DNA of 64,000 nt. It comes from Caballeronia calidae (lineage in GTDB: Bacteria > Pseudomonadota > Gammaproteobacteria > Burkholderiales > Burkholderiaceae). Where the stretch lies: assembly GCF_900044055.2 (NCBI RefSeq), contig NZ_FCOX02000023.1, positions 57,057 to 121,056 on the forward strand, in the 5' to 3' direction. A program made the translations under genes and the position numbers. The notes under the pieces are model-generated. The model did no database searches. It was not told the DNA's origin and worked only from the letters and a program-made list of their open reading frames with translations. The stretch's first letter is position 1; each line of letters opens with the position of its first letter. This document shows, one piece after another, positions 56,846-64,000 of the stretch.

Positions 56846-57982
56846 TCATCGTCGTTGCTTCTCTGGCTCTCGAACGTCGCGCAGCGTTGCCTGCTCGAAT
56901 TTTTGAGAAAGGCTCGACGCCGGCGGCAGCACACCTGGCGTGACGTAGCCAGCGGGCTCGTCCGACGCCTGCGGGATCAACCGCAGCTCCCTGAGTCTCG
57001 CCCGAAGGAACGCGTCGGCATGCGCCAGCCCCTGCTCAAGTTCGTGCGCCGTCACACCGGCTACCTGGGCGGCAGCGCCTACTGAAAGCCCCTCCAACCG
57101 ACAAAGTACAACTGCGCGGCGCCACGGTGCCGGCAGTTCCGAAAGGAGCGTCGCGAGTAGCGCGCGGAGCTCTCGCTCGCTCACGGCCTCCTCGGGCGTC
57201 GCGTCCGGTGCTGGCATGACGTCTTCAAGATGCAAGACTTCGTCGGGCTGCCAGTAGGCGAACAAGATTTCCTCGTCCTCTCGCGGCTCGCGCAGCTCGA
57301 TCGGCAGTCTGCCCTCGAGCGAAATGCAGCGACCTGCCTCGTCCTGACGGCGGCTCACTTCGTCGGCGAGAACCCTCAGCGTAATCTGGTAAAGCCACTG
57401 CAGCGGATCGAGCTTGCGTGGGCGCGTTGCCGACTGCTCACACGCACGGGCCAACGCCTCATCGACGATCTCGTCGACGGACGGCTCGCCCGGGTCGAGT
57501 TCGCCTCGCGCCTGCAGGTCCGAAAGCTCCCGCTGCACAAATCGCTGCAGCGATGCGAGCAGCGGGCGTACGAGGCTGCTGAACGAAGCCGTTTCTGCGT
57601 CGCTTTCGTCGGCCAGTGCCGTCTTGAGTTGCCGCATGCCGGCACGCCGCTCCTTGCGACGCCATGCGTCCTCGTGACGCAGATGTGCAACGTGGCGTTC
57701 GACCTGCCGATCCAGCTCCGTGAGAGCGTGTTCGATTGCCTTCTCCAACCGCGACGATTCCTCTGAGCACGCCAGCGTCGCGCTGGACAGCGTCATCTGC
57801 AAACGGACGTGATAGGAGCCATGGTGGCGGCTCCTGTCCAGGGTAGCGTGCAAACGGAGCAGTTCGGCCGGAAAGTGAGACAAATGCGGGCCGAGCACCC
57901 GTTCAGCGAGCCGCTCGATCATCTGATGAAGATCCGGACGTGAAAGCTTCGCCACGTTCCGGTAACGAATGACCGTTTTCAT
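56846..57982 (-). CDS. HPF/RaiA ribosome-hibernation domain fused to an ECF-type sigma factor
   Basis: From ATG 57982 the 378-residue protein has two parts. Residues 1-100 (MKTVIRYRNVAKLSRPDLHQ, GSYHVRLQMTLSSATLACSE, LEKAIEHALTELDRQVERHV) match the HPF/RaiA/S30AE fold that binds the 30S ribosome during hibernation. After a charged linker, residues of about 135-220 (SVDEIVDEALARACEQ, LDPLQWLYQITLRVLADEVS) look like sigma region 2, and residues 268-330 (LATLLSELPAPWRRAVVLCR, LEGLSVGAAAQVAGVTAHEL) are a sigma region 4 helix-turn-helix. I know of no named protein with this layout. It precedes dnaK on the same strand and may direct transcription of the island. Confidence 0.8.
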   Translation of the reverse strand: MKTVIRYRNVAKLSRPDLHQMIERLAERVLGPHLSHFPAELLRLHATLDRSRHHGSYHVRLQMTLSSATLACSEESSRLEKAIEHALTELDRQVERHVAHLRHEDAWRRKERRAGMRQLKTALADESDAETASFSSLVRPLLASLQRFVQRELSDLQARGELDPGEPSVDEIVDEALARACEQSATRPRKLDPLQWLYQITLRVLADEVSRRQDEAGRCISLEGRLPIELREPREDEEILFAYWQPDEVLHLEDVMPAPDATPEEAVSERELRALLATLLSELPAPWRRAVVLCRLEGLSVGAAAQVAGVTAHELEQGLAHADAFLRARLRELRLIPQASDEPAGYVTPGVLPPASSLSQKFEQATLRDVREPEKQRR

Positions 57983-58299
57983 CTCAAGCCTGTCCACGAA
58001 TCGTTTCGCTGCTGATCGACAATTCCCGGCGCGCACTCCGCAGAAGTTTTTTCTCATCGGCCACTGCGATGGGAAGCCGCCCGCACCCCGGCACGAGGAT
58101 GCGACGTCCCGACTGTTCCGCGTCGCCCTGCGGCGCCGGTTTTAGAGGCCATCCTGGCGCGCGGCGCGGCGCGCTCGGCTCTCAGGCGCTGCGGCGTCGC
58201 GCACGAGGATATTCGCGCCGTTCCCGACGATCCCCGTTGCCCTATGGCCCGTGGATGTGAGACGGAGGCTGGCGAATCAATGGCACGAGGGAGGGCCCG

Positions 58300-58545
58300 A
58301 GACGAGCGCCGGTCGCGCTGCGCGAGCAGCGAAATGCAGAAAAAAGCGCTGAAGTTTGAGAGCGACGCTCGGTGCTATCGATGCAGTCCGAGCGCAGATA
58401 GACGTGGCTCATCGTCTTCTCCTTCGACGCAGCAAGGAAGAGAACGGGCTTGCGCGCTCCAGTTCGCCTGCCGTGCTGCCAGCAAACAAATCGAAACACG
58501 CAGCGTGCGACCGATCGGGCGGCGGACACACTGCCTGAGCTAAAA
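58300..58545 (-). pseudogene. Truncated sHsp gene with duplicated leader
   Basis: Bases 58425-58540 repeat, with changes, the leader of sHsp member 1 (53468-53580), including a shared run of AACAAATCGAAACACGCAGC. After the leader the minus-strand frame from ATG 58412 reads MSHVYLRSDCIDSTERR, comparable with MSDLYSGTDLFSELDRL of member 1, and then loses all similarity. It is the stump of a duplicated sHsp gene. The rest of the 57983-58667 interval shows no gene. Confidence 0.7.
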
Positions 58546-58667
58546 ATAACGTAGTAAAACTCCGGGAAAAATTCAAGAGGCGACGATAGAGAACCAAAGG
58601 CCGAGGATGTCGCACAGAGGCGGCCGAACGTCAGACTCGCCCAAGTGGTCTGGACAGGGGGCCAACG

Positions 58668-61025
58668 CTATTGCGGGCGGCCGGCGTCTCGTAGTGCTTC
58701 CTCGAGTTCGAACAGTGAGTAGGGTTTGCATAGTGCCTTCCACGGGAAGTCTGTGGCATCGTCCGCAGAAAGGATCTCGCCCGAGGCGAAAAGCACGCGA
58801 ATCGCTGGATGGCGGGCGATGGCCATCCGCGCCAAATCAACGCCGGACATATCGGGCAGGCGCACGTCGGTGAGCAAGACATCGAAAGCCGCAGCGTTCA
58901 TTGTCTCGATTGCATCGCTCGCGTTTTCAACGCCGGTCGGATGATAACCCAGCAGACACAGCAGTTCGAGAACCGCGTCTCGTGAATACTTGTCGTCCTC
59001 TACCACGAGCACCCGCCTTGCTGATGCTGACGACGTAGGCTCCGCTGAGGGTCGCGACGATCCAGCGTTCGCCGCCCCTCGAGCGTCGAGAAGTTGGCGA
59101 ATTTTTACCGCCAGATCTTCCCTGCTGTAGGGTTTGCTAAGAAGTTCTACACCCGGGTCGAGCCGGCCTCCGTGGACGATTGCATTTCGGGTGTACCCCG
59201 ACGTGTACAAAACGCACAGGTGTGGCTGGAGCAGCACCGCGCGTCGAACCATCTCTGGACTTTTGAGTGGGCCTGGCATCACCACGTCGGTAAAAAGCAG
59301 GTCGATGTGCACGCCGCTGTCCAATACAACGAGCGCTTGTTCGCTGTTATCAGCCTTCAGCACGTTATAGCCAAGTTCGATCAGCATCTCGACCACGGTC
59401 TCTTGCACTTTGAGATCGTCTTCGACGACCAGCACTGTTTCGGAGCCTCCGAGCATCGGCGCATTTGTCCGTGCTGCCGGAGTAGATGCCTCGGCCGACG
59501 ATCTTGGCAAGTACACACGCACTGCGGTTCCGTGCCCGACTTCGCTGTAAATCCGAATATGACCTCCGCTTTGCTTGACAAAGCCATAGGCCATACTGAG
59601 ACCGAGTCCGGTGCCCTCGCCTTCGGACTTGGTCGTGAAGAAGGGATCAAACGCGTGCTCCAACACTTCCGGCGGCATACCGGCGCCGGTGTCAGTGACG
59701 CTGAGCATCACGTACTGCCCGGCCTGCACGTCAGAAAACGAGCGCACATAGCGTTCGTCCAGCGTCGAGTTGGCGAGTTCCAGCGTCAGCCGACCGCCGT
59801 CCGGCATCGCATCTCGCGCATTGATCGCGAGATTCAGCACGACGTTCTCGAGCTGATGCGAGTCCACGAATGCGTTCCAGAGCCCCCCGGCTACGCTGGT
59901 TTCAACTTCGATGGTCTCGCCGAGCGCACGGCGCAGGAGCTCGTCCATACTCCGAAGCATCGCGGCAAGATTCACGGAAGCTGGCCGAAGCGCTTGACGG
60001 CGGCCAAATGCGAGCAACTGTGAGGCAAGCTTTGCGCCGCGCTCGACCGCGCTGATCGCGTTTGCGAGTCGGTCCAAGGTCCAATCGTCACGCGCGCCGC
60101 GGATCTGAAGGAGTTCGAGATTGCCGCGCAAGACTTGCAAAACGTTGTTGAAGTCATGAGCGACGCCGCCCGTGAGCCGCCCGATCGCCTCCATTTTCTG
60201 CGATTGAAAAAGTGCGGCTTGCGTCTGTTCCAGCAGCTGGTCCGCCTCGCGTTTTTCGGTCACATCCCGCGTGATTTTCGCAAAGCCGACCAATGTCCCT
60301 GACTCGTCACGTATTGCATCGACGATGACGTGAGCCCAGAAGCGGGTCCCGTCCCGACGCACGCGCCATCCTTCCGCTTCGAACCGCCCGTCGCGGGCGG
60401 CGGTGTCCAGCGCACGCTGCGGTGCGCCGGCCGCCGTGTCTTCAGGCGTGTAAAAACGCGAAAAGTGGCAACCGACGATTTCGTCGGCCGTATAACCCTT
60501 GATTCTGCGGGCACCGCTGTTCCAGTTGGTGACGATACCTTCCGGGGAAAGCATGAAAATCGAGTAATCAGTGACGCCATCGACCAGCATTCGAAAGTGT
60601 CGCTCGCTTTCTATGACGGCGTCGTGCGCCTTTCGTTTGTCGGTTTCATCGCGTACGACTTTTGCGAAGCCCAGCACCCCCCCAAGGGACCCGACGAGCG
60701 CGGTCGTCACGATGCTCGCCCAAAACACTGAGCCGTCCTTGCGCCGCCGCCACCCCTCGGTTTGCATGCTGCCGCGCTGACGTGCTTCGTCGAGTTCACG
60801 CTCGAATATGTCGCTTGCGCGCGCATCTTCCGGAAAAAAGACACTGTAATGGCGACCGAGTACTTCGTCTTCGGTGAATCCGTAAATCGCCGTGCCGCCG
60901 GGATTCCAACTCGACACATGACCGTGCGGCGTCAGCAGAAACACGGCGAGGTCCGGCATCGACCGCACCCAGATCCGTTCCCAGTCGAGAAGGGAGTCGC
61001 CGAACTGATTTTCCTTGTTGCTCAT
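58668..61025 (-). CDS. PAS-domain hybrid histidine kinase with two receiver domains
   Basis: From ATG 61025 the 785-residue cytoplasmic protein has two PAS domains (residues about 20-140 and 150-270), a HisKA domain with phospho-acceptor histidine in GGVAHDFNNVLQVLRGNLEL, an HATPase domain (NLAINARDAMPDGG, DTGAGM, GTGLGLSMAYGFV) and two receivers (VLVVEDDLKVQETV with LFTDVVMPG; VLVVEDDKYSRDAV with LLTDVRLPDMSG). No membrane segment is present, so it senses an internal or diffusible signal through PAS. No separate response regulator is adjacent. TTG 61112 would add 29 residues. The HPF-sigma gene and dnaK lie downstream on the same strand. Confidence 0.9.
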   Translation of the reverse strand: MSNKENQFGDSLLDWERIWVRSMPDLAVFLLTPHGHVSSWNPGGTAIYGFTEDEVLGRHYSVFFPEDARASDIFERELDEARQRGSMQTEGWRRRKDGSVFWASIVTTALVGSLGGVLGFAKVVRDETDKRKAHDAVIESERHFRMLVDGVTDYSIFMLSPEGIVTNWNSGARRIKGYTADEIVGCHFSRFYTPEDTAAGAPQRALDTAARDGRFEAEGWRVRRDGTRFWAHVIVDAIRDESGTLVGFAKITRDVTEKREADQLLEQTQAALFQSQKMEAIGRLTGGVAHDFNNVLQVLRGNLELLQIRGARDDWTLDRLANAISAVERGAKLASQLLAFGRRQALRPASVNLAAMLRSMDELLRRALGETIEVETSVAGGLWNAFVDSHQLENVVLNLAINARDAMPDGGRLTLELANSTLDERYVRSFSDVQAGQYVMLSVTDTGAGMPPEVLEHAFDPFFTTKSEGEGTGLGLSMAYGFVKQSGGHIRIYSEVGHGTAVRVYLPRSSAEASTPAARTNAPMLGGSETVLVVEDDLKVQETVVEMLIELGYNVLKADNSEQALVVLDSGVHIDLLFTDVVMPGPLKSPEMVRRAVLLQPHLCVLYTSGYTRNAIVHGGRLDPGVELLSKPYSREDLAVKIRQLLDARGAANAGSSRPSAEPTSSASARRVLVVEDDKYSRDAVLELLCLLGYHPTGVENASDAIETMNAAAFDVLLTDVRLPDMSGVDLARMAIARHPAIRVLFASGEILSADDATDFPWKALCKPYSLFELEEALRDAGRPQ

Positions 61026-62189
61026 TATCGCGGTATGTCCATGCACCGACTTGCCGGCCTTATCCACGAAAGCGACATGGACTGGATGATGGAACCGCTT
61101 GATTTTACTCAATACGTCAAAATCCGTGCGCGATCGGCGGTACCGCGCGCGATGCCACTGAGAAAATCGGACTGCAGCGGCGCTTCCGATCAGACCGCCG
61201 CTCAGTCGGGCGTCGCGACAGGACGAAGCGGTTGAGGCAGCGAGCGGTCATGCTGACGAGCCGATTAGCGCCGACCTCTCTTGGCGGGTGGCGCTCGCGC
61301 ACCGTCGTTAGACGATCTTGCGTTCGAGAGCTCTCTATGAAGTTCGGGCCGAAGCTGCCCAAACGCCGCTGGTGACGCCGCGTATCGTTTCGTGAGCGCG
61401 CTCTGGAGTCAGGCATGTTTCCACCCGGTTTCAAACACGTCATGTCGACAGTCTGCGAAGCATACTCTTGCAAGCGCGCAGTGTCGTGTTCCGCGCTTCC
61501 TACGACTGCATCCCCCCGGAATCAGTCCCAGCACTAGATCAGACGCCCAATGCTTAGAAACGGCTGACGCTACGCGTTCGCCGTTGCCGGGCTCGGAGTC
61601 GAGGGCTGGCCCGTAGGCTCGCGATCTTCAGCAACGCTTCCCTCGGCCGTTTCCAGCACGAAAAGCGTCTCCACCTGAACGTCTGGACACGCTTAAAAAG
61701 AGCGTCGCCCATGATCCGAGACCCAGCATGTTATCCCTCTCGAAATAATTTTCCGGCCATGCATCGCTCTCTTCCACCGAGCACGAGCGAAAGTCGTAGT
61801 CGTCGTCGACGATCTGCCGCTGGCGCGACACGTCGACTGGCCCGCGTTCGTAGCCCAGTACCGCATCGGAGTGGTCAAAGTCTGAGATTGTTGATGGCTC
61901 AATCGGGGCGATATGCCTAACGTCTAATTATGAGATTAGCCCGATAGGAAAAATTTGATTCCGGACTGTGTGCTTTTCGCGTGCTCTTCGTACAAGAGGT
62001 TTGCCGAGTCTGCGATCTACGCGCGGTTTCAGGTTGACCCCGAGCGCCATGACCCGTCAAAGTCGGACGCACGATGACGCGACACCGTCGTCGATACCAG
62101 CGAGGATGCTCTGGGGCCCTTGCAGTGAAATTGGACCGAAGAGACTCTTGTAGACTCTTGGCAGTTCATTGATTTTGATTTTGGCCTCC
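61026..62189. other. Long intergenic region, nothing recognised
   Basis: More than 1.1 kb without a supported gene between the histidine kinase and the helicase gene, which point away from each other. It must hold both promoters. Frames inside are arginine/serine-rich and look non-coding. It marks the right edge of the stress-related block. Confidence 0.4.
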
Positions 62190-63656
62190 ATGCCCTCTTC
62201 CTTCAAACCCACAGCTGAACAACATGCGGTCGTGGAAACGGCTCTCGGCGGCAGTGACCTCAAAATCAAGGCTTATGCCGGCGCCGGCAAGACCTCGACG
62301 TTGAGGTTGGTCGCTCAGCAACTGACGGGCAGGCGCGGAGCTTACCTCGCATTCAACAAAGACATCGCGGATTCGGCCCGCCGCGGATTTCCGCCCCGGG
62401 TCAGCTCGCGCACCGTGCATTCGCTCGCATACGCTGGCGTGCCCTCGACCTTGACCTCTCGGGTGAACCTTCCTGCAGAGCCACCTCACGAGCTGTCTGC
62501 ACGGTATGGAATCGGCGCGATCGAGGTTCCCACCATCACCGGCAAAGACGTCGAGATCACGCCATTCGAAATCGGACGAATGATCGTCGACGGCCTGGGT
62601 CGGTTTTGCCGTTCGCCAGATCCGACACCATGCTCGTATCACATCCAGGTTGACGAGAAGGTGCATGAAAAGGCCGCCGACTGGCTACGTGAAAACTTGC
62701 TTCCCAGCGTCGTGCGACTCTGGCATGAGAGCATCGATCCACGGGGCCGCAGCGCGATTCTGGCGGACGTTTATCTGAAAGTATGGGCTCAGCAAGATCC
62801 CCGCATCAACGCCGATTTCATCCTGTTCGATGAGGCGCAGGACAGCGACGGTGTCATGCTGTCGGTGCTCGGTCGGCAGCGCCATGCGCAGATCATCTAT
62901 GTCGGCGATCCCTACCAGCAGATCTATGAATGGCGAGGCGCGATCAATGCCATGGCGCAGATCGACGCGCCGGAGCGACCGCTTACTGAATCTTTCCGCT
63001 TTGGACAGACGCTCGCCACGCTCGCGAGTCGCGTACTCGCGTTGCTTGGCGAGCCCACGCCGATACGTGGCCAGCCGGGCATTGGCTCGATCATGGTAGA
63101 AGACCCCGCGATTTCGCCGCCGGTCGATGCCATCCTTTGCCGGAAGAACGCGACAGCCATCTGGCAATTGGCTGCAGGCCTCGAAATGGGTCATCGGCCG
63201 GCCATTCGCATGAGTCCCAGCGAGATCGTCGCATTCGCGGACGGCGCCGATCAACTGCTCGCAGGTCGACGCGCCTTCCGCCCGTTGGCCTTTGCATTGT
63301 TCGAAAGCTGGAAGGAAGTCCAATCATTCGCGCGCAGTGCGGCAGGACAGGACTTACTGCCAATTGTCCAAATCGTCGATGAGCGAGGCACCGACTATCT
63401 GCGGGCGCTCGCGCAGCGGATGACACCCGAACGTGACGCCGATTACGTCATCTCGACGGTGCACCGCGCCAAGGGGCTTGAATGGAAGCGAGTCCGCCTT
63501 GTGAACGATTTCCGCTTCATGCTCGTTAATGGTCGACTAACGTTGGACGAAGACGAATTGCGACTGCTCTATGTCGCGGTGACGCGCGCGCAGCACGTGC
63601 TCGATATATCCGACCTGCGCGATGAACTATTGCGGTTGTTCAGCGCACATCGATGA
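62190..63656 (+). CDS. Superfamily-1 (UvrD/Rep-type) DNA helicase
   Basis: From ATG 62190 the 488-residue protein has Walker A AYAGAGKTS (Lys34), Walker B FILFDEAQDSD, motif III GDPYQQIYEWRGAINAM, motif IV-like TESFRFG, motif V TVHRAKGLEWKRVRLVND and motif VI LLYVAVTRAQHVLDI. It is shorter than UvrD or Rep, lacking much of the 1B/2B insertions, and resembles FBH1-like or phage-type UvrD helicases. It stands alone, with no nuclease or partner next to it. An orphan repair or defence-linked helicase is possible. The shorter ATG start was preferred over a TTG at 62169. Confidence 0.88.
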   Translation: MPSSFKPTAEQHAVVETALGGSDLKIKAYAGAGKTSTLRLVAQQLTGRRGAYLAFNKDIADSARRGFPPRVSSRTVHSLAYAGVPSTLTSRVNLPAEPPHELSARYGIGAIEVPTITGKDVEITPFEIGRMIVDGLGRFCRSPDPTPCSYHIQVDEKVHEKAADWLRENLLPSVVRLWHESIDPRGRSAILADVYLKVWAQQDPRINADFILFDEAQDSDGVMLSVLGRQRHAQIIYVGDPYQQIYEWRGAINAMAQIDAPERPLTESFRFGQTLATLASRVLALLGEPTPIRGQPGIGSIMVEDPAISPPVDAILCRKNATAIWQLAAGLEMGHRPAIRMSPSEIVAFADGADQLLAGRRAFRPLAFALFESWKEVQSFARSAAGQDLLPIVQIVDERGTDYLRALAQRMTPERDADYVISTVHRAKGLEWKRVRLVNDFRFMLVNGRLTLDEDELRLLYVAVTRAQHVLDISDLRDELLRLFSAHR

Positions 63657-63742
63657 GCATGCCCATGCATGCTGCCAACTGGCATGCGTGGCTCGTTCCG
63701 TGCGGCGGCCCCGCGGACAGGTGCGAGAATCAACCAACCCCG

Positions 63743-64000
63743 TCATTTGATGACCTGGCCGCTCCACCGGTCACGGTTGCGCCAAAACGGACACAGCGGA
63801 CAGGTTTCACCTTCCGGATAGTCGATGCCTTCCTCATGCGGACAGCCGATGATGCGATCGACCATGACGACTGATCGGGCGCCGTGCTGGTCGAGGAACC
63901 GGACCACTGCCTCGGTGATGTCCGGATCGTTTCTCGCATCGGTGGCAAGACAAAACCACCGCTCGACGGGATCGGCATCCGCACCTTCGTGCGCGACGAT
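63743..64000 (-). CDS. Partial small protein with cysteine motif, running off the window
   Basis: The minus-strand frame enters at the window edge and reads IVAHEGADADPVERWFCLAT, ITEAVVRFLDQHGARSVVMV, IIGCPHEEGIDYPEG and TCPLCPFWRNRDRW to a TGA at 63743. The 85 visible residues include Cys-His plus CxxC spacing (CPH...CPLC) that could bind zinc. The start lies outside the window. It ends 87 bases from the helicase stop, convergent. I do not recognise the family. Confidence 0.75.
   Translation of the reverse strand: MVAHEGADADPVERWFCLATDARNDPDITEAVVRFLDQHGARSVVMVDRIIGCPHEEGIDYPEGETCPLCPFWRNRDRWSGQVIK

Overview
The window looks like a chromosome, chromid or megaplasmid segment of a Burkholderiaceae bacterium, most likely Caballeronia or Paraburkholderia. 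This rests on the GC-rich sequence, the porin type, the LysR, GntR and MocR regulators, and the mix of aromatic and organic-acid catabolism. No strain-level claim is possible from the sequence alone.

Bases 72-13377 hold a compact furan-degradation module. An eight-gene minus-strand operon in the order UbiD, UbiX, molybdenum hydroxylase (three subunits), CoA ligase, crotonase-like hydrolase and GMC oxidoreductase matches the HmfF-G-A-B-C-D-E-H set known from Cupriavidus basilensis. Together they would oxidise HMF and furfural to furandicarboxylate and furoate, decarboxylate the diacid, make furoyl-CoA, hydroxylate it and release 2-oxoglutarate. A LysR regulator and an aldehyde dehydrogenase are transcribed divergently. 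Bases 13.4-17.9 kb are a decay zone: a DUF2934 fragment, a broken EAL gene joined to a broken M81 (MlrC-like) peptidase gene, a broken MFS transporter and a broken LysR gene.

Bases 18.3-27.2 kb are a second catabolic block, all on the plus strand: GntR regulator, porin, RraA-like protein, MFS transporter, FMN-dependent 2-hydroxyacid oxidase, second GntR regulator, TauD/TfdA dioxygenase and second MFS transporter. The first GntR gene and the porin gene share an 18-base operator-like element. Bases 27.3-28.1 kb hold remnants of a 2,5-dihydroxypyridine-dioxygenase-like gene and of an IS6-family transposase. Bases 28.5-33.3 kb hold two paralogous MocR-type regulators flanking a membrane-anchored, apparently catalytically dead EAL protein.

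Bases 34.0-58.5 kb form a large stress-tolerance and protein-quality-control island. It carries PsiE, an AraC regulator, HdeD, a PRC-barrel protein, sHsp20, a ClpK/ClpG-type disaggregase, a UBP zinc finger with a thioredoxin-reductase-like flavoprotein, an Old Yellow Enzyme, a host-attachment-family protein, a monooxygenase-fold protein, an extra GroES/GroEL pair whose GroEL lacks the GGM tail, three more sHsp20 genes, an extra DnaK, and an unusual protein joining a ribosome-hibernation (HPF/RaiA) domain to an ECF-type sigma factor. Several sigma-32-like promoters with the same 14-base spacer, a tRNA-Lys gene without encoded CCA, and a duplicated sHsp promoter with a truncated gene lie inside it. 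The set overlaps the transmissible locus of stress tolerance (LHR/tLST) of Enterobacteriaceae and Pseudomonas but is arranged differently. A PAS hybrid histidine kinase (58.7-61.0 kb) follows. The window ends with an orphan superfamily-1 helicase and a partial small gene on the minus strand.
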